Origin: CAIYRG01 sp964494505
GTDB taxonomy: Bacteria; Pseudomonadota; Alphaproteobacteria; Micropepsales; Micropepsaceae
Length of the DNA stretch: 64,000 nucleotides
Direction: 5' to 3'
NCBI GenBank assembly: GCA_964494505.1
Contig: CAZBRO010000017.1
Location: forward strand, 1 to 64,000
Part shown: positions 29,652 to 38,038 of the stretch, piece after piece
Numbering within the stretch: position 1 is the first letter of the stretch
How the letters are laid out: every line of letters begins with the position of its first letter
Translations under genes and position numbers: made by a program
Notes under the pieces: model-generated
Seen by the model: the letters and a program-made list of their open reading frames with translations, nothing else
Told to the model about the DNA's origin: nothing
Database searches by the model: none

Positions 29652-31265
29652 ATGCGCGGCACGATGATGGATTTTCCGCTGACGCTGATCACGATTCTGG
29701 AACGCGCCGGAAAATTGTTTCCCACCGTGGAAGTGGTATCACGAAGACCCGACAAATCCATCGCCCGCACGAATTACGGCACCGTTTACAAACGCGCCCG
29801 GCGGCTTGCGGGAGCGCTTCGGAAGCTCGGGCTTCAACCCGGCGACCGCGTCGCCTCCATGATGTGGAACCATTCGGGTCATCTCGAAGCGTTCTTCGGC
29901 GTGCCTTGCGCGGGCGGCATCCTGCACACGCTCAATCTTCGCCTGCATCCCAACGAGATCGCGACAATCGCCAATCATGCGGGCGACCGCTTCCTCCTGA
30001 TCGACGATGTGCTGCTACCCATCCTGGAAAAATTCCGGAGCCACGTACCGTTCGAGCGCATCATCGTGGCGCCTTACGGTTCGACAAGCGTGCCGGAGGG
30101 ATTCCTCAATTACGAAGAACTGCTCGCGGAAGCCGGAGGCGATTTCGCCTATCCGCCCATCGGCGAGAACGACGGCGCCTTGATGTGCTTCACCTCGGGG
30201 ACAACGGGGAATTCCAAGGGCGTCATCTATTCGCACCGCGCGCTGGTGCTGCACAGTTTTTCCTGCGGACTCGCCGACACGTTCGGCGCGAGCCAGGCAG
30301 ACTCGATCATGCCCGTGGCGCCGATGTTCCACGCCAATGCCTGGGGCCTTCCGTTCGTGGCGGCCATGCTGGGCGCGCGGCTTGTCCTTCCCGGGCCGCA
30401 TACCGATGCCGAGAGCCTGCTCGATTTGATCGCGGGCGAGCGCGTCACCATCGCCTGCGGTGTGCCCACGGTCTGGCTCGCTGTGGCGGAACTGCTGGAG
30501 AAGAATCCGGGCCGCTGGACGTTCGCTTCGCCCGTTCGCATCGTTTGCGGTGGAACCGCGCCGCCGCAGGACCTCATCCGCCGTCTCGACGGGTTCGGAC
30601 TCCACATCAAGCATCTTTGGGGAATGACCGAGACCACCCCGCTCGGCATCGCCGGCGGCTTGCGGCCGCATATGCGCGATTGGCCTCTGGATAAGCAATA
30701 CGAGGCACGCGCAAAGCAGGGCATGCCCGTTCCGTTCGTGGAGATTCGCTTGATGGGGCCGGAAGGCGAGGTGGCCTGGGACGGCATCGCGTCGGGTGAA
30801 ATCGAAGTGCGCGGGCCTTGGGTGGCCGCGAGTTACTATAATGCGCCCGATCAGGCGGACCATTGGACGCAGGACGGCTGGTTCCGCACCGGCGACGTGG
30901 CCACGATGGACGAGCACGGTTATCTGAAGATCGTGGACCGCGTGAAGGATCTGGTGAAATCGGGCGGGGAATGGATCAGTTCGGTGGATTTGGAAAACGC
31001 CCTGATGGGCTATCCCGCCGTCAAAGAGGCGTGCGTGGTGGGTATTCCCCATCCCAAATGGCAGGAGCGTCCGCTGGCCGCGATCGTGCTGAAGGACGGC
31101 GAGTGCGCCACACCGGACGAGTTGCGCGCGTTTCTGTCCAAATCGTTCGGAAAATGGCAATTGCCCGACGCGTTCGTCTTTATAGAGACGATCCCGCGCA
31201 CCTCCGTAGGCAAGTTCAAGAAAAGCGAGCTGCGCGCGCAATACGCCGATTGGAGCTGGGATTGA
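29652..31265 (+). CDS. Long/medium-chain fatty acid-CoA ligase (AMP-binding)
   Basis: 537 residues; start at ATG 29652 after a gggggag ribosome site and matching the family N-terminus (MxxxMxDFPLTL). AMP-binding motif MCFTSGTTGNSKGVIYSHR (about 176-195), later WGMTETTPLG, GWFRTGDVATMDEHGYLKI and the C-terminal catalytic Lys region (SVGKFKKSELR). It activates a fatty or aryl-alkyl acid to acyl-CoA through an acyl-adenylate. The last 45 bp are duplicated at 33604-33648; the complete end here (WSWD then stop) seems to have been restored by an inserted element (see mobile element entry). Confidence 0.9.
   Translation: MRGTMMDFPLTLITILERAGKLFPTVEVVSRRPDKSIARTNYGTVYKRARRLAGALRKLGLQPGDRVASMMWNHSGHLEAFFGVPCAGGILHTLNLRLHPNEIATIANHAGDRFLLIDDVLLPILEKFRSHVPFERIIVAPYGSTSVPEGFLNYEELLAEAGGDFAYPPIGENDGALMCFTSGTTGNSKGVIYSHRALVLHSFSCGLADTFGASQADSIMPVAPMFHANAWGLPFVAAMLGARLVLPGPHTDAESLLDLIAGERVTIACGVPTVWLAVAELLEKNPGRWTFASPVRIVCGGTAPPQDLIRRLDGFGLHIKHLWGMTETTPLGIAGGLRPHMRDWPLDKQYEARAKQGMPVPFVEIRLMGPEGEVAWDGIASGEIEVRGPWVAASYYNAPDQADHWTQDGWFRTGDVATMDEHGYLKIVDRVKDLVKSGGEWISSVDLENALMGYPAVKEACVVGIPHPKWQERPLAAIVLKDGECATPDELRAFLSKSFGKWQLPDAFVFIETIPRTSVGKFKKSELRAQYADWSWD
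31217..31261 (+). repeat. Direct repeat, left copy (end of acyl-CoA ligase)
   Basis: 45-bp left boundary of the cassette, within the ligase coding region. It differs from the right copy by one base (t at 31250 against c at 33637). Confidence 0.9.
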
Positions 31266-31334
31266 GCCCGGTCGCCGGCGGCTCCCCCCTCCCCGAGGCA
31301 GGGCTATCGCATTTGGGAAACCCGCCTAAATTTC

Positions 31335-31473
31335 CCTCCCCCAAAAAGGGGGAGGACGGGCCGAGTCAGCGGCTCGGGTGGGGGTCGCCTCCTGTCGTGG
31401 CATGATCCCTCCCCGAACCCGTCTTCGCCCTACGGGGCTCCGCCGGGTTCGACCCTCCCTTTTTCAAGGGAGG
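31335..31473. repeat. Pair of GC-rich hairpins downstream of the ligase gene
   Basis: Hairpin 1: cctccccc (31335-31342), aaaaa loop, gggggagg (31348-31355). Hairpin 2: cctccctt (31454-31461), tttc loop, aagggagg (31466-31473). They lie in the 566-bp non-coding stretch 31266-31831, which otherwise holds only short direct repeats of ggtgcaa near 31580-31600 and presumably the promoter of the next gene. They resemble the palindrome inside uvrB. Confidence 0.6.
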
Positions 31474-31831
31474 GGGAGAATATGCGATCCCCCCTCCCCG
31501 GGGGTGTACGTTGCGCACCGGCGCGAAAACTCCAGTAAAAACAAGGGTTTTTGGGAAAATAAGCCTGGAAAATAAAGGTGCAATTACGGTGCAATAAGGT
31601 GCTTTTTCCGGCGCATCGGGGCCGAAAGCGACGTTCAACCGCGCGGCCGCGCGACCGCGGTTTAACTGTAGCAAAGCCGGACTTGTGAAAGAGCCTGCTT
31701 TATATGGTGGGGTCGGCTTGGCGTTGCGAGCCCCAAGTGCGCCATTCGGCAAGGGGACGTATAGTTCGCTTTGCGAAATGCGAGGTTCATTTGGTGAAGC
31801 TCGCAAACGATCTAAGAGGTCAGAGTAAGCG

Positions 31832-32848
31832 ATGGACGGGGTTTTCGGCGGACTTATGAAGGCTGCACGGCGCACGGCCCAGCCTTACGCATTTACCCTC
31901 CGCGCCGCCGTTGGATACATAATCGTCGCAGCTTTGCTTTTGCTTTGCCTATCTCTCATCCGGCTCACCTTCCTCGCGCCGCCGACGGATGCTGGCCCGC
32001 AAGTGCCTTCCTCCGTCGTCGCATCACCCGCACCTCAAAGATCAGTTCTTGTGGTCGCTGAAGAGTCTCTTCCTGATTATGCCCGCGCCATCGTGGATCA
32101 CCTCTCCGCGGCCCTTCTAATAAGCATTATCGCCGCTCTCCTCGTCCTCTTTATCACTACCAAAAATCAAGACGACCGACACCTCAAGGCAATAGAGCCC
32201 TGGAATATTCATCCCGCCCTGATGGACGCCCTCGCTCAAACGAGGACGTATTGGTTCCGAGGAAGATCCGGACGATTCCTCCGCGACACAGTGCTACCAG
32301 AACTCAATGACAGCGCTCGGAAAGAAGCCACGCAGCGCGATGTTCGTTTGAGCTTGCCTGACCCGCGAGATGGCAAAACAATGAACCGCTATGCTGATTA
32401 TCGAAACTCGATGGCGATGAGCGCGACCGACTCATGGACGGCGGACCGCATCCGCAATGAGGTGCTAGCGACAATATTGTGTGCCGCGGAAATCCGAGCA
32501 AACAATCAGTTTATGGAGATCGAAATCTCACTTTCGTCAAGTTTTGCCCTGTACAGAACGGATATGTCGGATCGAAAGTTGATAATGACGCGTGAAGAAC
32601 CGAAGTGGCCCGCGCTCATGTGCTCGGCTGGATCGGTGTTTTATGATTCATTTCTCGAAGAAATGAGGATTGCGCATAAACTCGGCACTCCCCTGCAGTT
32701 GTCTGCCTTGGAGTTCGGCCGGCACGTCGAAATCGACCAAATTCCCACTATCCTCGAAAGTATTGGCCTAAAGGGCCTTAGTCTTACGCCGCAAGAATGC
32801 GCGGCCATTCGAAGCGCCATGGAGAAAAAAAGTAGCCCCTATGTCTGA
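31832..32848 (+). CDS. Two-TM membrane protein with cytoplasmic domain, unknown (island cargo)
   Basis: 338 residues. Two transmembrane helices (about 22-48 and 89-110) enclose a short Pro-rich periplasmic loop. A soluble 228-residue C-terminal domain follows, containing the conserved-looking segments RTYWFRGRSGRFLRDTVLP and YADYRNSM. I do not recognise the domain. Codon use is less GC-rich than in the flanking genes. Its end overlaps the next gene by 8 bp, so the two probably act together. Two-TM anchors with a sensor or enzymatic tail are common in phage-defence and island-borne gene pairs, but nothing here proves that role. Confidence 0.7.
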   Translation: MDGVFGGLMKAARRTAQPYAFTLRAAVGYIIVAALLLLCLSLIRLTFLAPPTDAGPQVPSSVVASPAPQRSVLVVAEESLPDYARAIVDHLSAALLISIIAALLVLFITTKNQDDRHLKAIEPWNIHPALMDALAQTRTYWFRGRSGRFLRDTVLPELNDSARKEATQRDVRLSLPDPRDGKTMNRYADYRNSMAMSATDSWTADRIRNEVLATILCAAEIRANNQFMEIEISLSSSFALYRTDMSDRKLIMTREEPKWPALMCSAGSVFYDSFLEEMRIAHKLGTPLQLSALEFGRHVEIDQIPTILESIGLKGLSLTPQECAAIRSAMEKKSSPYV

Positions 32849-33461
32849 ACTGGCTGCTCAGTTTGAAATACTTGTAGCCGCGAGTGTGGCGGGTTGCTTT
32901 GCGACATCGTTTGCAAAATCGCCGCTCTTTAATGTGCGTGTGAGCCATCATCCGCTCGGCTTCCGCGTAGCAAAAATTGTGTCTGATAATGGAGAGAGCC
33001 TTCGCTTGCATCTCTGGCCTCCAGGCAGCAAAAGCGCGCAGCCAGGATACGAGGTGCACGATCACGCTTTTGATTTTCGAAGCCACGTTCTCTTGGGCGG
33101 TTTCAGACAGGATGCCTATTGGGTGTGTGCGGATGAAAGTGGTGAAAGCGCCGCGTATACCGTCGCCTACACTCCCGAGGGATCGCAACTCATGAAGACA
33201 CCGGGAAGATTTCGTCTCAATTCATATTTGGAAACCTACATCTCTCAATTTGAGACATATCGACTATCGCACGAGACCCCCCATCGAATAATCTCCGACA
33301 CGACGCAGGCCTGCGCCAGTTTAGTCTTAACGGAAGCTAGAAAATCGCATGTTACAACATTCGGGCCCCATGACGGCCCGGACCTGATCAGATTTCCAAG
33401 ACTGCCGACCGGGCGGTGCGCTGGGGCAGAATATGCGAGCCTGCTGGCCAACACAGCTTGA
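32841..33461 (+). CDS. Small cupin-like protein, unknown (island cargo)
   Basis: 206 residues, start ATG 32841 overlapping the preceding gene. A central His-rich strand pattern, LRLHLWPPGS (about 54-63) then EVHDHAFDFRSHVLLGGFRQDAYWV (71-95), has spaced His residues (57, 73, 75, 82) as in metal-binding cupin folds such as cysteine-dioxygenase-like proteins. More His occurs later (SHETPHR, KSHVTTFGPHDG). No signal peptide. The overlap with the two-TM gene suggests a two-component unit; function unknown. Confidence 0.65.
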   Translation: MSELAAQFEILVAASVAGCFATSFAKSPLFNVRVSHHPLGFRVAKIVSDNGESLRLHLWPPGSKSAQPGYEVHDHAFDFRSHVLLGGFRQDAYWVCADESGESAAYTVAYTPEGSQLMKTPGRFRLNSYLETYISQFETYRLSHETPHRIISDTTQACASLVLTEARKSHVTTFGPHDGPDLIRFPRLPTGRCAGAEYASLLANTA

Positions 33462-33506
33462 TAGATTTGGGGTGAAAGTGAAACATCCCTGATTTCAGGA
33501 CAAGGA

Positions 33507-33596
33507 GAAATGGGGTCAGAGTGCAATTTATAGAGCCGTGACGCATCCGCCTGCCTACTGCAACGCCGAAAGAAATGGAGTTAGAGTTCAATTAAT
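33507..33596. repeat. Two imperfect 25-bp repeats near the right end of the cassette
   Basis: gaaatggggtcagagtgcaa... (33507-33531) and gaaatggagttagagttcaa... (33572-33596) differ at 4 of 25 positions. A ggggtcagagt...caatt sequence of this kind is often found at the edges of REP-associated or IS200-like transposase regions, so it may be a remnant of such an end. No transposase gene is present. Confidence 0.5.
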
Positions 33597-33603
33597 CTAT
33601 TTC

Positions 33604-33648
33604 CAAGAAAAGCGAGCTGCGCGCGCAATACGCCGACTGGAGCTGGGA
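33604..33648 (+). repeat. Direct repeat, right copy (orphan ligase 3' end)
   Basis: 45-bp right boundary of the cassette. In frame it would read KKSELRAQYADWSWDA and stop at 33652-33654, a few bases before the convergent gene end at 33659. Confidence 0.9.
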
Positions 33649-33658
33649 CGCATAGCGC

Positions 33659-34456
33659 CTATTGCAGCGCTGCCTGCACCGCGCGTCTGGCCATGACGCC
33701 GATCAGATGGGCGCGGTAATCCGCATCCGCATGGATGTCCCCCATCAGCAAGGACGGATCGGCGCGAATGGCGTTCAGCGCCTCGGGCCGGAACGATTGC
33801 GATAGCGCGTCCTCCATTTCGGGCACGCGGAAGACGCCATTTGCGCCCGCACCGGTCACCGCGACGCGAATCCCCGATGCGGTGGCGGCAACCGCCACGC
33901 CCACCAACGCAAAGCGCGAGGCGGGATTGGGGAACTTGGCATAGCCAAAGCGGCGTGGAATCGGGAACTGAACTTCCGTCAATATCTCGTCATCGTCGAA
34001 GGTGGCGAAGAGACCAGTGAAATACTCCGCCGCCGCAAGCTCGCGCTTGCTGGTCCGCAGGGTTGCTCCGAGCGCCAGCGCGGCTGCCGGGTAATCCGCC
34101 GCCGGATCGTTGTTGGCGAGGGAACCGCCGATGGTGCCGCGATTGCGCACCTGCGGATCGCCGATCCCTTCCGCGACTCCGGCGAGCCCGGCGATGGACG
34201 ATGCGACCACGGGTGAGGCCGCAATATCGGCATGCGTCGCCATGGCCCCGATGGCGAGCCCGTCGTCGCGGCGCGCGATTGCGTTCAGCCCCCCGATGGC
34301 GCCCAAATCGATCACCATACCCGGGCGGTTGAGCCGCAATTTCAAGGTTGGGATCAGCGTCTGGCCCCCGGCGAGCAGCTTCGCACTCGGCTGAGCCTTC
34401 AGCGCATTTGCGGCATCGCCAAGCGTCGCGGGACGGAGATAGTCGAATGCGTACAT
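33659..34456 (-). CDS. Molybdenum hydroxylase FAD-binding subunit (CoxM/XdhB-like)
   Basis: 265 residues. FAD-binding domain of the xanthine dehydrogenase / CO dehydrogenase type with AGGQTLIP (about 30-37) and RNRGTIGGSLANNDPAADYP (about 104-123), both contacting FAD. In the three-subunit enzyme it passes electrons from the Fe-S subunit to the acceptor. Third gene of the operon, 11 bp after the large subunit. Its end faces the cassette insertion site. Confidence 0.92.
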   Translation of the reverse strand: MYAFDYLRPATLGDAANALKAQPSAKLLAGGQTLIPTLKLRLNRPGMVIDLGAIGGLNAIARRDDGLAIGAMATHADIAASPVVASSIAGLAGVAEGIGDPQVRNRGTIGGSLANNDPAADYPAAALALGATLRTSKRELAAAEYFTGLFATFDDDEILTEVQFPIPRRFGYAKFPNPASRFALVGVAVAATASGIRVAVTGAGANGVFRVPEMEDALSQSFRPEALNAIRADPSLLMGDIHADADYRAHLIGVMARRAVQAALQ

Positions 34457-34467
34457 GGTCCCCTCCC

Positions 34468-36834
34468 CTATTCGGCCGCCAGTTGTTGACGCGAGGCTGC
34501 AGCGGCGCGCCAGACCGCCTGCGGCGTTGCCGGCATGGCGATGTTCTCGTGCCTAAGCGCATCCGTGATGGCGTTGATCAGCGCGGCCGGTGCGGCTATC
34601 GCGCCCGCTTCGCCGCAGCCTTTGACGCCGAGCGGATTGGACGGGCACGGCGTGTTGGTCATGGTGACGTCGAAGGACGGCAGGTCGTCGGCTCGCGGCA
34701 TGCAGTAATCCATGAAGCTTGCGGTCACGAGCTGGCCCGCGCTGTCATACACCGCGCCCTCCAGCATCGCCTGGCCGATGCCTTGCGCGATGCCGCCATG
34801 CACCTGTCCATCGACGATCATGGGATTGATCAGGTTTCCGAAGTCGTCGACCGCCGTCCAGCGTTCGATTTTCGTGATGCCGGTTTCCGGATCGATCTCG
34901 ATTTCGGCGATGTGGACGCCGGACGGGAATGTGAAGTTCTTCGGGTCGTAAAACGCACCTTCCTTTAAGCCCGGCTCGATTTCGGCGGTGTCGAATTTGT
35001 GCGCCACATAGGCCTGCAGCGAGACGTCGCCGAACGTCATGGTCTTGTTGGTGCCGCGGCCCGAGAACACACCGTCGGTGAATTCGACGGTATCTTCCGG
35101 CACCTCCATGACGCGGGACGCGACCTTGGTTGCCTTGGCCACGATCTTGTCGAGCGCCTTGTCGAGCGCCGACATGCCGACCGCGGCCGAACGCGAGCCA
35201 TAAGTGCCCATGCCCATCTGCACCTTGTCGGTGTCGCCGTGCACGATGGAAACCTGATCGATCGGAATTCCGAGGCGTTGCGAGACAAGTTGTGCGAACG
35301 TCGTTTCGTGGCCCTGCCCGTGGCTGTGGCTGCCGGTCAGCACTTCGACCGTCCCCACCGGATTGACCCGGACTTCAGCCGATTCCCACAGGCCCACGCC
35401 GGCGCCGAGCGAGCCCACCGCCCTCGACGGCGCAATGCCGCACGCCTCGATATAAGCGGAGAAGCCGATACCACGCAGCTTCCCCGCTTTGGCACTCGCG
35501 GCCTTGCGCGCCGGAAAGCCCGCGTGATCGGCGTTTTCCAGCGCCATCTTCATGCACAGCGGATAATCCCCGGTGTCGTAGTTCGAGAGCACCGGCGTCT
35601 GATGCGGGAAGCTGCGGATGAAATTGCGCATGCGGAATTCGGCCGGGTCGATGCCCATCTCGCGCGCCGCCACTTCCACGAGCCGCTCGATGACGAAGGT
35701 CGCCTCCGGCCGGCCGGCGCCGCGATAGGCATCGACGGGCGCGGTGTTGGTGTAGACACCGTCCACCTCGCAATAGATCGCGGGGATGTCGTATTGGCCC
35801 GACAGCAGCGGCGCATAAAGATAGGTCGGTACCGACGAGGCGAAGGTCGAAAGATAAGCGCCGAGATTGGCTTTCGTCTTCACGCGCAGGGCCAGAATCT
35901 TGCCGTCCGCGTCCATCGCCGCTTCGGCGGTCGTGATGTGGTCGCGGCCATGCGCATCGGCAAGAAAGGATTCCGTGCGGTCGGCGACCCATTTCACCGG
36001 ACGCCCCACTTTGCGCGAGGCCCAGGTGCAGACCACCTCCTCGGCATAGATGAAGATCTTCGACCCGAAGCCGCCGCCGACATCGGGCGCAATCACGCGC
36101 AATTTGTTTTCCGGCGCGATGCCGATGAAGGCCGACAGCACCAGCCGCGCCACGTGCGGATTCTGGCTGGTGGTGTACAGCGTATAGCCGCCGGAGCCCC
36201 GGTCGTATTCGCCGATGGCCGCACGCGGCTCTATGGCGTTCGGGATCAAACGGTTGTTGGAGAGCGCAACCGTGGCCACGTGCTTCGCGCCGGCGAAGGC
36301 CGCATCCACGGCCGCGGAATCGCCCAGATGCCACTGATAGACCGTGTTGTTGGGAGCGGCCTCGTGCAGCAGCGGTTGGCCCGCCTCCTGCGTGGTCTGA
36401 GGCGAGACGCTGGCCGGCAGCACGTCGTAATCGACCGCGACAAGCTCGGCCGCGTCGCGCGCCTGATTCTGCGTCTCCGCGATGACGACGGCCACGTGAT
36501 CGCCCACATAGCGCACCTTGTCTCCGGCAAGTGCCGGGTGCACACCCGCCTTCATCGGCGAACCGTCCTTGGAATGGATCATCCAGCCGCAGATCAGCGT
36601 TCCGATCTTGTCGGCGGCCAAATCCTTGCCGGTGAAAATCCCAAGCACGCCCGGCGCCTTTGCCGCGGCGTCGATATCGACCGATTTGATCGCCGCGTGC
36701 GCATGGGGCGAACGCACGAACACCGCATAGGCCTGACCCGGCCGGTTGATGTCGTCCGTATACTGACCGGCCCCGGTGATGAAACGGAAATCCTCGCGGC
36801 GGCGTACGGATTGGCCTACTCCGGTCTCGTTCAT
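34468..36834 (-). CDS. Molybdopterin-binding large subunit of an aldehyde oxidase/CO dehydrogenase-like enzyme (form II CoxL)
   Basis: 788 residues. Typical start GVGQSVRRREDFRFITGAGQYTDDI. Molybdopterin-binding segments include DVGGGFGSK and GQGHETTFAQ; the active-site Glu lies in GVKGCGEAG (about 733-741). The active-site loop reads AYRGAGR (about 366-372). True form I CO dehydrogenases have AYRCSFR with the Cu-bound Cys; AYRGAGR marks the form II group, whose members are mostly not proven CO oxidisers and may oxidise aldehydes or heterocycles. Middle gene of the S-L-M operon. Confidence 0.93.
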   Translation of the reverse strand: MNETGVGQSVRRREDFRFITGAGQYTDDINRPGQAYAVFVRSPHAHAAIKSVDIDAAAKAPGVLGIFTGKDLAADKIGTLICGWMIHSKDGSPMKAGVHPALAGDKVRYVGDHVAVVIAETQNQARDAAELVAVDYDVLPASVSPQTTQEAGQPLLHEAAPNNTVYQWHLGDSAAVDAAFAGAKHVATVALSNNRLIPNAIEPRAAIGEYDRGSGGYTLYTTSQNPHVARLVLSAFIGIAPENKLRVIAPDVGGGFGSKIFIYAEEVVCTWASRKVGRPVKWVADRTESFLADAHGRDHITTAEAAMDADGKILALRVKTKANLGAYLSTFASSVPTYLYAPLLSGQYDIPAIYCEVDGVYTNTAPVDAYRGAGRPEATFVIERLVEVAAREMGIDPAEFRMRNFIRSFPHQTPVLSNYDTGDYPLCMKMALENADHAGFPARKAASAKAGKLRGIGFSAYIEACGIAPSRAVGSLGAGVGLWESAEVRVNPVGTVEVLTGSHSHGQGHETTFAQLVSQRLGIPIDQVSIVHGDTDKVQMGMGTYGSRSAAVGMSALDKALDKIVAKATKVASRVMEVPEDTVEFTDGVFSGRGTNKTMTFGDVSLQAYVAHKFDTAEIEPGLKEGAFYDPKNFTFPSGVHIAEIEIDPETGITKIERWTAVDDFGNLINPMIVDGQVHGGIAQGIGQAMLEGAVYDSAGQLVTASFMDYCMPRADDLPSFDVTMTNTPCPSNPLGVKGCGEAGAIAAPAALINAITDALRHENIAMPATPQAVWRAAAASRQQLAAE

Positions 36835-36849
36835 GGAAGCCTCCCTCGC

Positions 36850-37344
<495 letters not shown>

Positions 37345-37501
37345 CGATTTCTCCCAGGACTTGTTATGCAACTCCCTGCTTCTGGACGCGCCAAGGATTT
37401 CCCCGCGGCCGGCAGGATTATTGCGCTTCATTATAGGATGTCAGGCGCCCGCTTGATACAACCCGAGCGTCACACTTTTGCGGCTCCGGCGCGATTTCGC
37501 T

Positions 37502-38014
37502 TCAGCCCAGGAGCTTGCGGAGGTCGGCGAAACTCGACAGCGCGGTCTTGATGGCCTCGGTAACGGCCTTCTCGTCCGCATCGTCCTGTTTTTGATCGTC
37601 CTTGAAGGTCTTGGTCGCGTCCGCCACCTGCTGCTTCAGCGTTGCATCGCTGTCGACGATGCGCTTGAACGGCGCTGCTTTGAGAACGGTGGCGATTGCC
37701 GAGCGGTCGGCGGCAGCGGCCGCATTTCCGGCCCGCAGCCGCTCGGCCGCGGCCGTAAGACTGGTGTGGATGACCTGTTGCAGATCGTCCGCGCTGTTGC
37801 CCGCGACAGGCTCGGTTCCCGCGGTGTTGATGCTTGGCCCGTCGGGAACCAGCAGCACCGTACCCGGGCGTATGGCGTTGATGTCGACATGGGGATTGAG
37901 CGCCTGCAGCGCCTGAAGCGCGGTTTGCGCCTGGCCGGCCGCGGCGTTCTGCTGGATCAGCATGCCGCTGAGCGCCTTGAGGTCGGTGTTCTGCTTGATG
38001 AGAATCGTGCGCAT
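37502..38014 (-). CDS. LysM-like small protein at the 3' end of the injection-system operon
   Basis: 170 residues without a signal peptide. The N-terminal 60 residues look like a degenerate LysM module with an Ala/Gln-rich insert (ALNPHVDINAIRPGTVLLVPDG). The rest is helical and charged (TKTFKDDQKQDDADEKAV). It lies 24 bp after the DUF6519 gene and is the last gene of the block. It may attach to, or package with, the particle; the role is inferred from position only. Confidence 0.6.
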   Translation of the reverse strand: MRTILIKQNTDLKALSGMLIQQNAAAGQAQTALQALQALNPHVDINAIRPGTVLLVPDGPSINTAGTEPVAGNSADDLQQVIHTSLTAAAERLRAGNAAAAADRSAIATVLKAAPFKRIVDSDATLKQQVADATKTFKDDQKQDDADEKAVTEAIKTALSSFADLRKLLG

Positions 38015-38038
38015 GGTTTTGCCTTTGCTATCTTAAGA

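Larger units (their letters stand above)
31217..33648. mobile_element. 2.4-kb cassette bounded by 45-bp direct repeats of the acyl-CoA ligase 3' end
   Basis: Bases 31217-31261 and 33604-33648 match at 44 of 45 positions and encode KKSELRAQYADWSW. The left copy completes the ligase ORF with D-stop; the right copy is an orphan ending D-A-stop, directly before the convergent coxM-type gene, as the original 3' end would be. Between them lie two genes with more A/T at third codon positions than their neighbours, plus short hairpin repeats. This is the pattern left by integrative elements that use a gene 3' end as attachment site and restore it. No integrase is present, so the element would need one in trans or be a remnant. 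Confidence 0.7.

Noticed and set aside
31832..33461. Assigning the cassette genes to a named anti-phage system such as CBASS
   Set aside because: No cyclase, TIR, nuclease or other diagnostic domain is visible; the layout alone is not enough.
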